DNA of 64,000 nt from Acidimicrobiales bacterium (GCA_040219085.1 JAVJTC010000033.1:32243-96242); one strand, 5' to 3'; positions 15,142-26,396 are shown, counted from the first letter of the stretch. Notes: generated by a model not told the origin, from the letters alone. A program made the numbers and translations.

Positions 15142-16629
15142 TCAGTCCACCCGCTGGTGGATGACGGCGATGTCGTCGGTGTAGACGCGTTCCCAGTCTC
15201 CGGAGAGGTCCAGCAGACTGACGACGGCGGTGTCGGGTTTCACGAGGGTCCACGAGATGTCGAAGTCGTCGAGGATCGTGGCCCACGAGGACCCGCCGGC
15301 GGACACCTCGTGGTGGGCCCTCAACATGTCGGCCCCGTACACGTCGGCCCGGCCGTCGATGAAGACGTCGATGTCGCGCCACACGAGGTATCCGCCGTAG
15401 CTGTAGGTGTTGAAGACGTTGCCCGAGTCGAGTCCGGTGGCGACGGCGACGTCCACGGCGGTCACCGGAAGGTTGGCGTCGATGGCGTCGTCGTTGGCTG
15501 CGACGTTCCGGACGACGGAGATGGCCGTCGCGGCGCACAATCCGGCCACCAGGATGACGACGAGACCCCGCGACCGGAAGGTGAGGTCGCGCTCGCCTGT
15601 CGCCGTCGGGCCGGCGGGGGTCCGTTCCAGCGCCGACACGAGGTGCCGCAGGACGGCTGGTGCCGCGATCACTGCGAACAGCGAGATGTGGCGCAGCGAG
15701 GTGAGGCCCGCGGCGGCCGTCCCGACGAAGAGGAACAGGTCGGTCGCCGTCACCCGCAGGCTGCTGTAGGCGAAGCCGACGAGTCCGGCCACGAGCATCA
15801 GCGCGAAGGGCCACCACATTCTCTCGCCGAGGTCTGGCGCGAGCCACTCCCTGATCAGTTCCTGCTGAGCGTCGCTCCCGAGCGTCTCGAACGGGTAGAG
15901 CCACAGACGCGGACCGCTGGGATTGACGACGGCGACGACGAGCATGGCCCCGGCGATGCCGAGCAGACGTTTCGCTGTCGCTATGTCGAATCGGGAGCCC
16001 GTGGCGGCGAAGCGCGCGTCGATGAGATCCCCGATGGCGTACGTGCCCACGATCGCCACGCCGGCGTAGAAGCCGCTGTGGAGATTCGCCCAGACGACGG
16101 CGAGCGGGACGAGCAGCGTCAGCCGCGAAGCGGGCACGCGCCCACGCCGTACCGACTCGATCAACCACACCGTCGTGGCGGCGAGCAACACGTTGAACAA
16201 CTGCGGACGGGCCCCCCAGGCGACCAGCGAGGTGCGGGCGACGAGGTAGGTGAACGCCGCCGCCATGAGCGGCCCCGCCCCGACCATGCGGCTCGTGCGG
16301 TAGACGATGCCGCAGATCGCAAGGCCGATGATGCCGAAGAAGACCATCAGCCCGACGAATCCCCCCGCGCGGTGCACGAGTTCCATCACGACCTGCGACA
16401 GCCATTCGTGGGTGACCCATTCGCGGCCGGGCACGCTGTGGGAGAAGACGTCGCTGTCGGGCCAGCCGCCCGAGAGGATCAGCTCTCCCGTCGGGAGATG
16501 CCACCAGAGGTCGGGGTCGACCGTGGGGCGCAGCGACATCCCGACCACGAGGGTGCCGATCGCAAAGGCGCCGAGTCTCTGCGCGGTGAGTGCGGGGCGC
16601 GTCTTCACGGGAAGACTCGTCGTCGTCAT
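15142..16629 (-). CDS. polytopic membrane protein, GT-C-like glycosyltransferase candidate
   Basis: The product has 495 residues and about ten hydrophobic helices. ATG 16629 has GGAG 5 nt upstream; the frame runs further upstream but crosses the divergent GT2 gene. The first loop TVDPDLWWHLPTGELIL and the HEWLSQ motif are typical of an actinobacterial membrane family with a DPDLWWH...HEW loop, resembling GT-C/PMT-type glycosyltransferases that use polyprenyl-phosphate sugars and have acidic residues in that loop. The C-terminal part is a soluble extracytoplasmic domain. The next gene, divergent, encodes a dolichyl-phosphate-sugar-synthase-like GT2, which could make its lipid-linked donor. No specific acceptor is known. 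Confidence 0.7.
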   Translation of the reverse strand: MTTTSLPVKTRPALTAQRLGAFAIGTLVVGMSLRPTVDPDLWWHLPTGELILSGGWPDSDVFSHSVPGREWVTHEWLSQVVMELVHRAGGFVGLMVFFGIIGLAICGIVYRTSRMVGAGPLMAAAFTYLVARTSLVAWGARPQLFNVLLAATTVWLIESVRRGRVPASRLTLLVPLAVVWANLHSGFYAGVAIVGTYAIGDLIDARFAATGSRFDIATAKRLLGIAGAMLVVAVVNPSGPRLWLYPFETLGSDAQQELIREWLAPDLGERMWWPFALMLVAGLVGFAYSSLRVTATDLFLFVGTAAAGLTSLRHISLFAVIAAPAVLRHLVSALERTPAGPTATGERDLTFRSRGLVVILVAGLCAATAISVVRNVAANDDAIDANLPVTAVDVAVATGLDSGNVFNTYSYGGYLVWRDIDVFIDGRADVYGADMLRAHHEVSAGGSSWATILDDFDISWTLVKPDTAVVSLLDLSGDWERVYTDDIAVIHQRVD

Positions 16630-16722
16630 GACGCTCCAATCGGCCCCACGGCCCCGCGATTCAAGTTGAGTCGGGCGACTCATGGGCACTAAATGCGGGC
16701 GGCACGATGCCGATTGAGAACT

Positions 16723-17553
16723 ATGGCGATGACGCTGCCGCTCGACTGGCCGGTCTCCACCGGGGACGAGAGCCTGACACCGCCGCCGGCGAAACGTCCG
16801 GTGGCCCCGGCGCTGAGCGTCGTGGTCCCGCTGTACAACGAGGAGCGCAGGGTTCCCGCGCTCTGCGACGCGGCCCGTCGTTGGGACACCCCCTTCGGTG
16901 CGGCCGAACTGATCCTCGTCGATGACGGCTCCACGGACCGCACGGTCCGCATGCTCGACGGTGGCCTTGTCGACTGCGAGGTGCCACACCGCGTCATCTC
17001 CCATGATCACAACCGTGGGAAGGGCGCCGCCGTTGCGACGGGGATGCGTCAGGCGACCGGCGACTTCGTCGCGTTTCTCGACGCGGACCTCGCGGTCACC
17101 TTCGAGGACCTCGCCCGCGCGATGTCGATGATGGAGTCCGCAGGAGCGCCGATAGCGGTCGGTTCACGTCGCCACCCCGACTCCGAACTTCCCGACCCCC
17201 AGCCCGTGCTACGCCGCACCCTCGGCCGATGCTTCAACCTCGCCGCCCGGTCGATGGGCCTCGCGTCCATGAGTGACACGCAGTGTGGGATGAAGATCTT
17301 CCGGCGGATGGCGGCAGCCCAGATATTCCCGCACGTCAAGTCAGAAGGTTTCGCGTTCGACGTCGAGGTCCTGCGGGTCGCGGAACTCTATGGCCACAAG
17401 GTGATCGAGGTCCCGGTCACGTGGCACCACCGGGGTGAGTCGAAGGTACGCCCCGTGCGCGACGGCATGGCCATGTTGCGCAGTCTGGTCGCCATCCGCC
17501 GCCGGTGGGGCAAGGGTTCCGAGGTGCGGCTGATGAGCAGCCACATCCGCTGA
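16723..17553 (+). CDS. family 2 glycosyltransferase, polyprenyl-phosphate-sugar synthase type
   Basis: This 276-residue GT2 has a GT-A fold with VVVPLYNEERRVPAL, LVDDGSTD, NRGKGAAVATGMRQATGDFVAF, the metal-binding LDADL, and the DTQCGMKIFRR...EGFAFDVEVL pattern characteristic of dolichyl- or undecaprenyl-phosphate glucosyl/mannosyltransferases (DPM1/ALG5-like). It would transfer a sugar from a nucleotide donor to a polyprenyl phosphate at the inner membrane face. No membrane helix is obvious. Either ATG 16723 or ATG 16729 could be the start. Confidence 0.88.
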   Translation: MAMTLPLDWPVSTGDESLTPPPAKRPVAPALSVVVPLYNEERRVPALCDAARRWDTPFGAAELILVDDGSTDRTVRMLDGGLVDCEVPHRVISHDHNRGKGAAVATGMRQATGDFVAFLDADLAVTFEDLARAMSMMESAGAPIAVGSRRHPDSELPDPQPVLRRTLGRCFNLAARSMGLASMSDTQCGMKIFRRMAAAQIFPHVKSEGFAFDVEVLRVAELYGHKVIEVPVTWHHRGESKVRPVRDGMAMLRSLVAIRRRWGKGSEVRLMSSHIR

Positions 17554-17618
17554 CCTGCCACACTCTGCACCCACGAAGGTCGCACCGGGACGCGGTGCGG
17601 AGAGGGGTGTGATCGGGG

Positions 17619-18386
17619 ATGGAACTCGCAGGGCGCAGCGCGCTGGTCTCGGGTGGCGCAGGCGGTCTCGGCGCCGCCGCGGTTCGTGAACTCGTCTCGG
17701 CCGGGATGTCCGTCGTGGTCTTCGACCGTGACACGGAGCGGTCCGCGGCCCTGGTCTCCGAGATCGGGTCCGCTGCGGTCGCCGTGGCCGGAGACGTCGG
17801 CGCCGACGAAGATGTGGGCGCCGCGTGCGACGCGGCCGAGGCGCTGGGGACGCTCTCGCTGGTCGTGAACGTCGTGGGCATCGGCTGGGCCGAGCGGACC
17901 GTGAACCGCGACGGTCACCCCCACGACCTCGATCGCTACCGCCAGGTGATCGAGGTGAACCAGATCGGAACCTTCAACGTCGCACGTCTCGGCGCGGCCC
18001 GCATGGCGGCCAACGACCCCGACGACGGTGGCGAACGCGGCGTCATCGTCAATACGGCGTCGGTGGCGGGCTACGAGGGCCAGACCGGTCAGATCGCCTA
18101 CTCGTCGTCCAAGGCGGCGATCATCGGGATGAGCCTGCCGATGGCCCGGGATCTGGCGCCGATCGGGATCAGGGTCAACTGCATCGCGCCGGGGATCATG
18201 AACACCGATCTCATGATGACCGCGAGCGAAGAAGTGCGGGCCGGACTCGTGGCCAACGTCGTGCACCCGAAGCGCTTCGGGGAGCCTGCTGAGTACGGTC
18301 TGCTCGTGCGCCAGATCGCGGAGAACGCCTATCTCAACGGCGAGTGCATCCGTCTGGACGCGGCTCTGCGGTTTCCACCCAAATGA
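17619..18386 (+). CDS. short-chain dehydrogenase/reductase, HSD17B10-like
   Basis: This 255-residue SDR has GGAGGLG near residue 13, [19 protein letters not shown] with the catalytic Ser, and YSSSKAA with Tyr/Lys. The order and the sequence [17 protein letters not shown] at the end resemble 3-hydroxyacyl-CoA dehydrogenase type II (HSD10-like) enzymes of fatty-acid or steroid beta-oxidation. It starts at ATG 17619 after GAGAGGGG. Its stop overlaps the YceI gene start by 4 nt. Confidence 0.87.
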   Translation: MELAGRSALVSGGAGGLGAAAVRELVSAGMSVVVFDRDTERSAALVSEIGSAAVAVAGDVGADEDVGAACDAAEALGTLSLVVNVVGIGWAERTVNRDGHPHDLDRYRQVIEVNQIGTFNVARLGAARMAANDPDDGGERGVIVNTASVAGYEGQTGQIAYSSSKAAIIGMSLPMARDLAPIGIRVNCIAPGIMNTDLMMTASEEVRAGLVANVVHPKRFGEPAEYGLLVRQIAENAYLNGECIRLDAALRFPPK

Positions 18387-18964
18387 GCGACGAGGCCGCC
18401 CTCACGAGAGTGGTCGACGGCCGGCCGGTACCCGCGCCCGGTCGGTGGGAGATAGATCCCGGTTTCACGCGTGTGGCCTTCGTGGTGCGGCGGCTGTTGA
18501 CCCGGATGCGGGGCGACTTCGCCGACGTGGAGGGCACCGTCGTCATCGCCGAGGATCCCACCGGGTCGAGCGCCACCATCACCATTCCGGCGGCCACCGT
18601 TCGCACCGGCCATCCGGGGACCGACGAGGCGGCCCGGGAGATGCTCGGTGTCGAGGACTTCCCGACCATCACGTTCACGTCCACGGCGGTGGCGCCCGGG
18701 GAGGCGGACCTTTGGACGATCACCGGTGACCTCACCATCCGGGGCGTGACGCGGCCGGTGGACCTGGCCACGCGGTTCGTCGGTGCCGCAGAGCACCCCT
18801 TCGGTGGGATGCGCAAGGCGACCTTCGAGGCGACCGCCACTGTCGACCGCCGTGACTTCGGTGTCGATCAGTACCAGGTCCCGGCTCCGGGCACCGCCGG
18901 CGCCGTCGTGGTGGGCAACGCGATCTCCATCACCCTCGACGTCGAGGTGGACCTGGGGGACTGA
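18383..18964 (+). CDS. YceI-family lipid-binding-like protein
   Basis: This 193-residue YceI beta-barrel protein contains GRWEIDPGFTRVAFVVRRLL, AAREMLGVEDFPTITFTSTAV, GDLTIRGVTRPVDL and FEATATVDRRDFGV, which are all classic YceI landmarks. Family members bind isoprenoid chains. No signal peptide is seen, so this one is probably cytosolic. ATG 18383 overlaps the SDR stop (ATGA); upstream in-frame starts lie inside that gene. Confidence 0.92.
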   Translation: MSDEAALTRVVDGRPVPAPGRWEIDPGFTRVAFVVRRLLTRMRGDFADVEGTVVIAEDPTGSSATITIPAATVRTGHPGTDEAAREMLGVEDFPTITFTSTAVAPGEADLWTITGDLTIRGVTRPVDLATRFVGAAEHPFGGMRKATFEATATVDRRDFGVDQYQVPAPGTAGAVVVGNAISITLDVEVDLGD

Positions 18965-18971
18965 CCGGCGC

Positions 18972-20588
18972 TCAGGCGACGCTGACCGAGACGGTGTGCC
19001 AGCCGGTCGCGCCGTCCGGGGCGGGGCTGGAACGATCCTCGATCTGGGTGTCGCCGTCGCCGTCGGTGGCGCGCACCCGGATGCGGTGGTCGCCCGGCGT
19101 CGCGTCCCAGGCCAGCATCCACTGGCGCCACGAGTTGTCCGACAGCTCTTCGGACAGTTCCGCCTCGCGCCACGGCCCGTCGTCCACCTGGACCTCGACC
19201 TTCTCGACGGAGCGACTCGGCGCCCAGGCCACACCGGCGATCGGCTGGGCCCCGGCCACGAGATCGCGCCCGTTGCGGGGCACGTCGATCCGTGACTGGG
19301 TCTTGATCGGCCCGAACTTGGACCAGCCGCGTGGCACCCAGTAGCCGTCGAAGTCCTCGAGGGTCGTCAGTTCGATCTCGCTCAGCCACTTCGTCGCCGA
19401 GACGTAGCCGTAGAGCCCTGCGACGACGAGGCGGGCCGGGAACCCGTGCTTCACGGGGAGGGGTTCGCCGTTCATGGTCACAGCGACCATCGCGACCCGT
19501 CCGTCGGTGGCGACCTCCGTCGGGAACCCGGCGGTCCAGCCGTCCACCGACCGCCCGACCACCTGCGTGGCCCCGTCGCGGACGCCGGCGCGGTCCAAGA
19601 GGTCCGCCAGGGGGACGCCCTGCCACACGGCGTTCCCGACGAGGCGACCGCCCACCTCGTTCGAGACGCACGACAGGGTCACCGGTTCCGTCACGAAGTC
19701 CATCGCCACCAGCTCGTCGAAGCTGATCTCGAAGGGCTCCTCCACCATCCCTGTGATCGACAGACGCCAGTTGGCCGGGTCGACCTGCGGCACGCTCAGT
19801 GCCGTGTCGATCCGGTAGAAGTCGTCGTTGGGGGTTACGAGCGTCGAGATCCCGTCGAGGTCGTCGAAGCTTCCGGGCAGCGGTGCGGATGCGACGTCGG
19901 TGGACGAACCGAGTCGGGCGGCGACCTCCTGGCGGGCGGCGCCGACATCGCCACGTCCGCGCAGCAGTGAGCCGAGGCCGGAGGCGAACAGGGCGGTGAG
20001 GGCGGTGCCCCCGGCGAGGCCCAGGAACCAGCGGCGTTCCGACACGGCCGCCGCGATGCCCTTCGTGTCGCCCCACGTGGGGGAGCGCCGGGCGAGGGCC
20101 TCGAGGAGCAGGTGCAGGGTGGCTGCCCCCGCCACGGCGGCGACGATCGCAGTGGTCCAGGCCCACCCGTCGGAGATGAGCGGGTTGTCCGACGACGCGA
20201 TCGCGCCGATGAGCGCGAACAGGGCGAAGACGACGGGCACGATCCAGCGGCGTGCCGGTTTCCGGGCGAGGATGCCGACCACCGCGCCGAGCAGGACCGA
20301 GACCACCGTCACGCCTGCGATCAGCGCCGGCTTCTGAGAGGTCCCGAGAGTGTCGATACTCCACCGGCGGACCCAGGTGGGGACGTTCTTCGAGTCCACC
20401 ACGGCCTCTGCCACACCGACCACGAGCGACGGCACGCTCTCCGAGAACCCCGAGAACAGCTCACCGACGGAGAGTGCGACGCCCGCACCGAGAATCCCGG
20501 CGACGGCCGCGAGCGGCCGGTCGAGTCTGCTCGGCGGGGGCGAGGCGCCAGGTTCGGTGTCGGTCGGTTGTGCGGTGACGGTGGTCAT
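18972..20588 (-). CDS. membrane-fused molybdopterin oxidoreductase, sulfite-oxidase family
   Basis: The product has 538 residues from ATG 20588. About the first 210 residues contain five to six transmembrane helices, unlike soluble SoxC or sulfite oxidases. The Mo-binding domain follows, with conserved FDELVAMDF and LSCVSNEVGG, in which C307 should ligate molybdenum, and the KHGFPARLVVAGLYGY and KWLSEIEL stretches. The last 100 residues form the Mo-co dimerisation Ig-like domain (GVAWAPSRSVEKVEVQVDDG). It probably faces the extracytoplasmic side; its electron acceptor and substrate are unknown. No cytochrome gene is adjacent. Confidence 0.88.
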   Translation of the reverse strand: MTTVTAQPTDTEPGASPPPSRLDRPLAAVAGILGAGVALSVGELFSGFSESVPSLVVGVAEAVVDSKNVPTWVRRWSIDTLGTSQKPALIAGVTVVSVLLGAVVGILARKPARRWIVPVVFALFALIGAIASSDNPLISDGWAWTTAIVAAVAGAATLHLLLEALARRSPTWGDTKGIAAAVSERRWFLGLAGGTALTALFASGLGSLLRGRGDVGAARQEVAARLGSSTDVASAPLPGSFDDLDGISTLVTPNDDFYRIDTALSVPQVDPANWRLSITGMVEEPFEISFDELVAMDFVTEPVTLSCVSNEVGGRLVGNAVWQGVPLADLLDRAGVRDGATQVVGRSVDGWTAGFPTEVATDGRVAMVAVTMNGEPLPVKHGFPARLVVAGLYGYVSATKWLSEIELTTLEDFDGYWVPRGWSKFGPIKTQSRIDVPRNGRDLVAGAQPIAGVAWAPSRSVEKVEVQVDDGPWREAELSEELSDNSWRQWMLAWDATPGDHRIRVRATDGDGDTQIEDRSSPAPDGATGWHTVSVSVA

Positions 20589-20674
20589 CTGGTGGGTCCC
20601 GGTGTCGGATCGGCCGTCGCGGGGCGCACGACCGTGGTGTGGTTCGTAGTGGATCAACGCCGGGGACGGCCGCA

Positions 20675-20718
20675 TGGTTCCCGACCACCGTCGCGAGGTT
20701 CCCGACTACCGTCGCAGG
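20675..20718. repeat. two imperfect 22-bp direct repeats before rsgA
   Basis: GGTTCCCGACCACCGTCGCG and GGTTCCCGACTACCGTCGCA follow each other just upstream of the rsgA start at 20722. The second copy contains TACCGT (20707-20712), a possible -10 element 9 nt before the ATG. The duplication could have copied a promoter element. Confidence 0.4.
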
Positions 20719-20721
20719 GCG

Positions 20722-21762
20722 ATGACGCCGATCGACCTCACCACCCTCGGCTATGACGACGAGTGGGCGGCTCTCGCCGCCTCCCACGGTGACGGGTCGG
20801 GCACGGTCGGGCGGGTCGGTCGGGTCGAGCGCGGCGAGTGCGTGGTCGTGACACAGGGTGGCACCGTCACGGCGGCGTCGGACGAGTTGCGCTCCCAGGA
20901 TGCGGTCGCGCCCGTGACAGGGGACTGGGTGATCGTCAGCGACGATCCCGACATGGGCGCCGTGGTCGACACCATCCTGCCCCGCCGCAGGGCACTGGTG
21001 CGGCGGGACCCGGCTGAGGCCGTGACCGAGCAGGTTCTCGCCGCGAACGTCGACGTCGTCGGAGTGGTGCACGGCCTCGACCGTCCCATCAGCCTGGGGC
21101 GCATCGAACGTTTCCTCGTCATCGCGGCCGATGCCGACGCCGAGCAGATGGTCGTGTTGACCAAGACCGACCTCGTCGACGACCTCGAGTCGCTCGTGGC
21201 GTCCCTCGAGGGGGTGGCGGACACCGTCATCGCCGTGGGTCAGGGCCACGACGGGGGGTTGGAGCAGTTGCACCGTCTCCTCGCCCCGGCGCGCACGATG
21301 GCGCTGCTGGGCCCCTCCGGCGTGGGGAAGTCGACCCTGGTGAACCGCCTCGTCGGCGAGGACATCCAGGACACGGCTGACGTCCGCGATGTCGATGCCA
21401 AGGGCCGCCACACCACGACGACGCGTGATCTCGTGGTGGTGCCGTCGGGTGGTGTCGTGGTCGATACGCCCGGGATCCGTGCCGTGGGCCTCTGGGACGC
21501 CGAGGCGGCTCTCCACACCGTCTACGACGATGTCAGCGGGGTGGCCGCCGCGTGTCGCTTCCGCGACTGCGGCCACGAGACCGAACCCGGGTGCGCCGTG
21601 CGCGCCGCGGTCGAGTCCGGCGAACTCGACGCCGGCAGGGTCGACCGGTTCCGGGCTCTGCGCGATGAACTCGCCGAACAGGCCGAGGCGATCGTCGAAC
21701 GTGACCGTGAGGCCGGCCGCGGCCGGCGTCGGAGAAGAACCCCCCGCCACCGTCGTCGCTGA
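20722..21762 (+). CDS. rsgA: ribosome small-subunit biogenesis GTPase RsgA
   Basis: This 346-residue circularly permuted GTPase helps late maturation of the 30S subunit. An OB-fold domain (about 25-95) precedes the GTPase domain with motifs in permuted order: G4 TKTD at 147-150, G1 GPSGVGKST at 197-205, G3 DTPG at 248-251. The zinc finger uses C278, C283, H285 and C291. The start at ATG 20722 removes a basic upstream extension in the same frame. The C-terminus is highly Arg-rich ([14 protein letters not shown]), suitable for rRNA contact. Confidence 0.95.
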   Translation: MTPIDLTTLGYDDEWAALAASHGDGSGTVGRVGRVERGECVVVTQGGTVTAASDELRSQDAVAPVTGDWVIVSDDPDMGAVVDTILPRRRALVRRDPAEAVTEQVLAANVDVVGVVHGLDRPISLGRIERFLVIAADADAEQMVVLTKTDLVDDLESLVASLEGVADTVIAVGQGHDGGLEQLHRLLAPARTMALLGPSGVGKSTLVNRLVGEDIQDTADVRDVDAKGRHTTTTRDLVVVPSGGVVVDTPGIRAVGLWDAEAALHTVYDDVSGVAAACRFRDCGHETEPGCAVRAAVESGELDAGRVDRFRALRDELAEQAEAIVERDREAGRGRRRRRTPRHRRR

Positions 21763-21767
21763 CCGGC

Positions 21768-21773
21768 CACAAT
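21768..21773 (+). promoter_or_regulatory. -10-like hexamer, 6 nt before PhzF gene
   Basis: CACAAT is followed by GAGGCG and then ATG 21780. The spacing equals that of other putative leaderless genes here, although GAGG could also act as a ribosome-binding site. Confidence 0.35.
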
Positions 21774-21779
21774 GAGGCG

Positions 21780-22586
21780 ATGATCGAACTCTGGCAGGTC
21801 GACGCGTTCTGTGACCGACCTTTCGCGGGGAACCCGGCGGCGGTGGCCGTCGGAGCTCTCGACGTCGATGACGTGATGCGACAGGCGATCGCCTCGGAGA
21901 TGAATCTCTCGGAGACGGCTTTCGTGGTGCCGGGCACGGCCGCTGACGGGGTCGCCTCGCTGCGGTGGTTCACGCCTGCGACCGAGGTGGACCTCTGTGG
22001 ACACGCCACGCTCGCCGCGGCCCATGTGCTGTGGAACGAGCTCGGCCACGACGCCGACACCTTGCGATTCGCCACCCGCAGCGGCGAGCTGAGGGCCCGG
22101 CGCGAGGCGGCAGGGATCGTCCTGGACTTCCCCGCGCTTCCTGCGGTGGAGATCGAACCACCGGCGGGTCTCGTCGATGCGCTCGGCGTGGACCCTGTAG
22201 AGGTCCACACCGGTGGTGACGATCTCTTCGTCGTCCTCGCCGACGCCTCGACGGTCACGGCTCTCGCCCCCGACATCGCAGCCCTCGGCCGCCTCACCGT
22301 GGCGGGCCGCGTACCGCGTGGCGTCATCGTCTCCGCCGAGGGTGGCGTCGAGGCCGACGTGACGTCGCGCTTCTTCGGGCCGGCGGTCGGCGTGGACGAG
22401 GATCCGGTCACCGGTTCGGCGCACTGCGTCATAGGTCCGTTCTGGGCGCGCCGTCTGGGGCGGGGGGAGATCCGGGCCCACCAGGCATCGGCCCGCGGTG
22501 GGCGTCTCCTGGTGCGTGAGCTGGGGGAACGGGTGGAGCTCGTCGGATCGGCGGTGACAGTCGCGCGCATCGAGCTCCTCGTCTGA
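21780..22586 (+). CDS. PhzF-family isomerase/epimerase-like protein
   Basis: This 268-residue protein has the two-lobed diaminopimelate-epimerase-like fold. Family marks: VDAFCDRPFAGNPAAV at the N-terminus, NLSETAFV with the catalytic Glu at residue 45, LRWFTPATEVDLCGHATLAA, and DEDPVTGSAHCVIGPFW near the end. PhzF itself isomerises a phenazine precursor, but most members in genomes without phenazine genes have unknown substrates, and no phz gene is present here. Confidence 0.92.
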   Translation: MIELWQVDAFCDRPFAGNPAAVAVGALDVDDVMRQAIASEMNLSETAFVVPGTAADGVASLRWFTPATEVDLCGHATLAAAHVLWNELGHDADTLRFATRSGELRARREAAGIVLDFPALPAVEIEPPAGLVDALGVDPVEVHTGGDDLFVVLADASTVTALAPDIAALGRLTVAGRVPRGVIVSAEGGVEADVTSRFFGPAVGVDEDPVTGSAHCVIGPFWARRLGRGEIRAHQASARGGRLLVRELGERVELVGSAVTVARIELLV

Positions 22587-22594
22587 GGCCGGCA

Positions 22595-22614
22595 CTGGCG
22601 GACCCGCCGGTCCG
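22595..22614 (+). terminator. hairpin after PhzF gene
   Basis: GGCGGACC (22595-22602) and GGTCCGCC (22607-22614) form a perfect 8-bp stem around CGCC, 8 nt after the PhzF stop. It lacks a T tract. Confidence 0.4.
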
Positions 22615-22650
22615 CCGACCGTCGGCGGGGCTGGGTAGGTTTGTCACACG

Positions 22651-23406
22651 ATGAGCGACGAGACCCGGGATCAGGCCGCAGCAGGAGGCGCAGGTGAGGG
22701 ACAGGGCGCGCACGTCCACCACGACGACCACCGCAACCTCAACTCGGGGATGGCGCGTGCCGCCGTGTTCGGGGTGTCCGACGGGTTGGTCTCCAACGCC
22801 TCGCTCGTGCTGGGAATCGCCGGCGCGGACGATGCACAGGGATTCGTGCGCCTCGCCGGGGTCGCCGGGCTGATCGCCGGTGCGGTCTCGATGGCCGCGG
22901 GTGAGTACGTGTCCATGAGGGCCCAGCGCGAGCTCGTCGAACGTGAGCTCGAAGTCGAACGCCGCGAGCACCGCCGGAACCCCCACCACGAGATCGCGGA
23001 GCTCGCGAAGACCTACGAGCAGCGAGGCGTCGACGCCGACGTCGCCCGGGAGATGGCCGAAGGCCTGATGGAGGATCCCGAACAGGCGCTCGAGGTCCAT
23101 GCGCGCGAGGAGATGGGCATCGACCCCAACGAACTCGGCTCGCCGTGGCTCGCCGCCGTCTCGTCGTTCCTGGCCTTCTGCGTCGGAGCGCTCCTGCCGC
23201 TGTTCCCGTGGTTCTTCGGCGGTGGTGGCGGTGCGGTCGTCGCGTCGATCGTGCTCGCCGTGATCGGCGCCGCCGGGGTAGGCGCCGCCCTGGCACGTTT
23301 CACCGGCCGCTCGGTCTTCTGGTCGTCGGGCCGCCAGGTCCTGATCGCCTCCGGCGCCGCCGTCGTGACCTATGCGATAGGCACAGCGGTGGGAACAGGC
23401 GTCTAG
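22651..23406 (+). CDS. VIT1/CCC1-family iron/manganese transporter-like protein
   Basis: This 251-residue membrane protein has VFGVSDGLVSNASLVLGIAGA in the first helix, AGAVSMAAGEYVSMRAQRELVERE with conserved Met and Glu residues, then a charged cytoplasmic helical hairpin rich in Glu and His (about 90-150), and three further helices. These match the CCC1/VIT1 family, which exports Fe(II) or Mn(II) from the cytosol. The His-rich N-terminus (AHVHHDDHRN) may bind metal. TAGGTT at 22636-22641 lies 9 nt before the start. Confidence 0.93.
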   Translation: MSDETRDQAAAGGAGEGQGAHVHHDDHRNLNSGMARAAVFGVSDGLVSNASLVLGIAGADDAQGFVRLAGVAGLIAGAVSMAAGEYVSMRAQRELVERELEVERREHRRNPHHEIAELAKTYEQRGVDADVAREMAEGLMEDPEQALEVHAREEMGIDPNELGSPWLAAVSSFLAFCVGALLPLFPWFFGGGGGAVVASIVLAVIGAAGVGAALARFTGRSVFWSSGRQVLIASGAAVVTYAIGTAVGTGV

Positions 23407-23424
23407 CGCGCCTCGAAGTCAGCG

Positions 23425-25097
<1,673 letters not shown>

Positions 25098-25100
25098 TCA

Positions 25101-25106
25101 ACTATG
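25101..25106 (-). promoter_or_regulatory. -10 hexamer for leaderless serC
   Basis: CATAGT on the minus strand is separated from the serC GTG (25094) by exactly 6 nt (TGAGGC). Confidence 0.45.
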
Positions 25107-25196
25107 GCGCCTGGGGACGGCGATCGGAACCGGGTTGGGTCGGCCGCGGCGATATGCGGTCGTCGTCGCGCCCGGGAGATGCGACACTGTCGGATC

Positions 25197-26396
25197 GTGA
25201 ACACCGAACTGTCCCGACTCATCACCGCGATCCAGCCCTCGGCGACCCTGGCCGTCAGCGCGAAGGCCAAAGAACTGAAGGAGGCCGGCGAGCCGGTCAT
25301 CGGCTTCGGCGCGGGCGAGCCCGACTTCGCGACCCCCGACTACATCGTCGAAGCAGCCGTCGAGGCGTGCCGTGATCCCAAGAACCACAAGTACACCCCG
25401 GCGCCGGGTCTCCCCGCGCTGCGCGAGGCCATCGCCGCGAAGACGCAGCGGGACTTCGGATTCGCCTGCAGCGCAGCCGACGTCGTCGTCACCAACGGCG
25501 GGAAACATGCCGTCTACAACGCCTTCCAGGCGCTGTTGAACCCCGGCGACGAGGTGATCCTGCCCGCGCCGTACTGGACGACCTACCCCGAGCCGATCCG
25601 TATCGCCGGTGCGACGCCCGTAGTGATCCGTGCCGGTTCCGACGCGGGATTCAAGGTCACCGTGGAGCAGTTGGAGGCCGCGAGGACACCGAACACGAAG
25701 GCGCTGGTGTTCGTGTCCCCGTCCAACCCGAGCGGCGCCGTCTACACACGGGCCGAGATCGAGGCGATCGGTCGCTGGGCGGTCGAGCACGACGTCTGGG
25801 TGGTGACCGACGAGATCTACGAACACCTCACTTACGGCGACGCCGAGCACCACTCGCTTCCCGTCGTGGTCCCCGAGGCCGCCGGGCGCACCGTCATCCT
25901 CAACGGTGTCGCCAAGACCTACGCGATGACGGGTTGGCGTGTGGGCTGGTTGATCGGCCCGCCCGCCCTCGTGAAGGCGTGCTCCACGCTGCAGTCCCAT
26001 CAGACCTCGAACGTCGCGAACGTGTCGCAGATCGCCGCGCTGGCCGCCGTCTCGGGCCCCCTCGACGCGGTGGTCGAGATGCGCGCCGCCTTCGACCGTC
26101 GTCGCCGCACGATGCACACGATGCTCAACGAGATCGACGGCGTCACCTGCCTCGAACCCGAGGGCGCCTTCTACGCCTTCCCGTCCTTCGAGGGCGTGCT
26201 CGGGCGTGACATCCGCGGGCGCAGCGCCGCGACCACATCGGAACTGGCACTCATCCTCCTGGAGGAGGCGAAGGTTGCGATCGTCCCCGGTGAGGCGTTC
26301 GACGCACCCGGGTACGCCCGCATGTCCTTCGCCCTCGGCGACGAGGACCTGGCGGAGGGCGTCGGACGCATCGCCGACCTCCTCGGGCGTTCTTGA
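25197..26396 (+). CDS. aspartate/prephenate-type class I aminotransferase
   Basis: This 399-residue fold-type I PLP enzyme has [49 protein letters not shown], and [16 protein letters not shown] with the Schiff-base lysine, which together define the AspC Ib subgroup (aspartate aminotransferase, often also acting on prephenate). GTG 25197 gives [18 protein letters not shown], the usual beginning; upstream in-frame starts lie in the serC promoter region. Its stop overlaps the TTG start of the peptidase gene. Confidence 0.92.
   Translation: MNTELSRLITAIQPSATLAVSAKAKELKEAGEPVIGFGAGEPDFATPDYIVEAAVEACRDPKNHKYTPAPGLPALREAIAAKTQRDFGFACSAADVVVTNGGKHAVYNAFQALLNPGDEVILPAPYWTTYPEPIRIAGATPVVIRAGSDAGFKVTVEQLEAARTPNTKALVFVSPSNPSGAVYTRAEIEAIGRWAVEHDVWVVTDEIYEHLTYGDAEHHSLPVVVPEAAGRTVILNGVAKTYAMTGWRVGWLIGPPALVKACSTLQSHQTSNVANVSQIAALAAVSGPLDAVVEMRAAFDRRRRTMHTMLNEIDGVTCLEPEGAFYAFPSFEGVLGRDIRGRSAATTSELALILLEEAKVAIVPGEAFDAPGYARMSFALGDEDLAEGVGRIADLLGRS

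Noticed and set aside
15157..16692. 511-residue plus-strand ORF opposite the membrane protein
   Set aside because: Its composition (Asp/Gly/Arg/His rich, no hydrophobic core) is that of an antisense shadow of the GT-C-like gene.
21780..22586. Phenazine biosynthesis
   Set aside because: Only a PhzF-fold protein is present. PhzF-like proteins are widespread in genomes without phenazine genes, and no other phz gene is visible.
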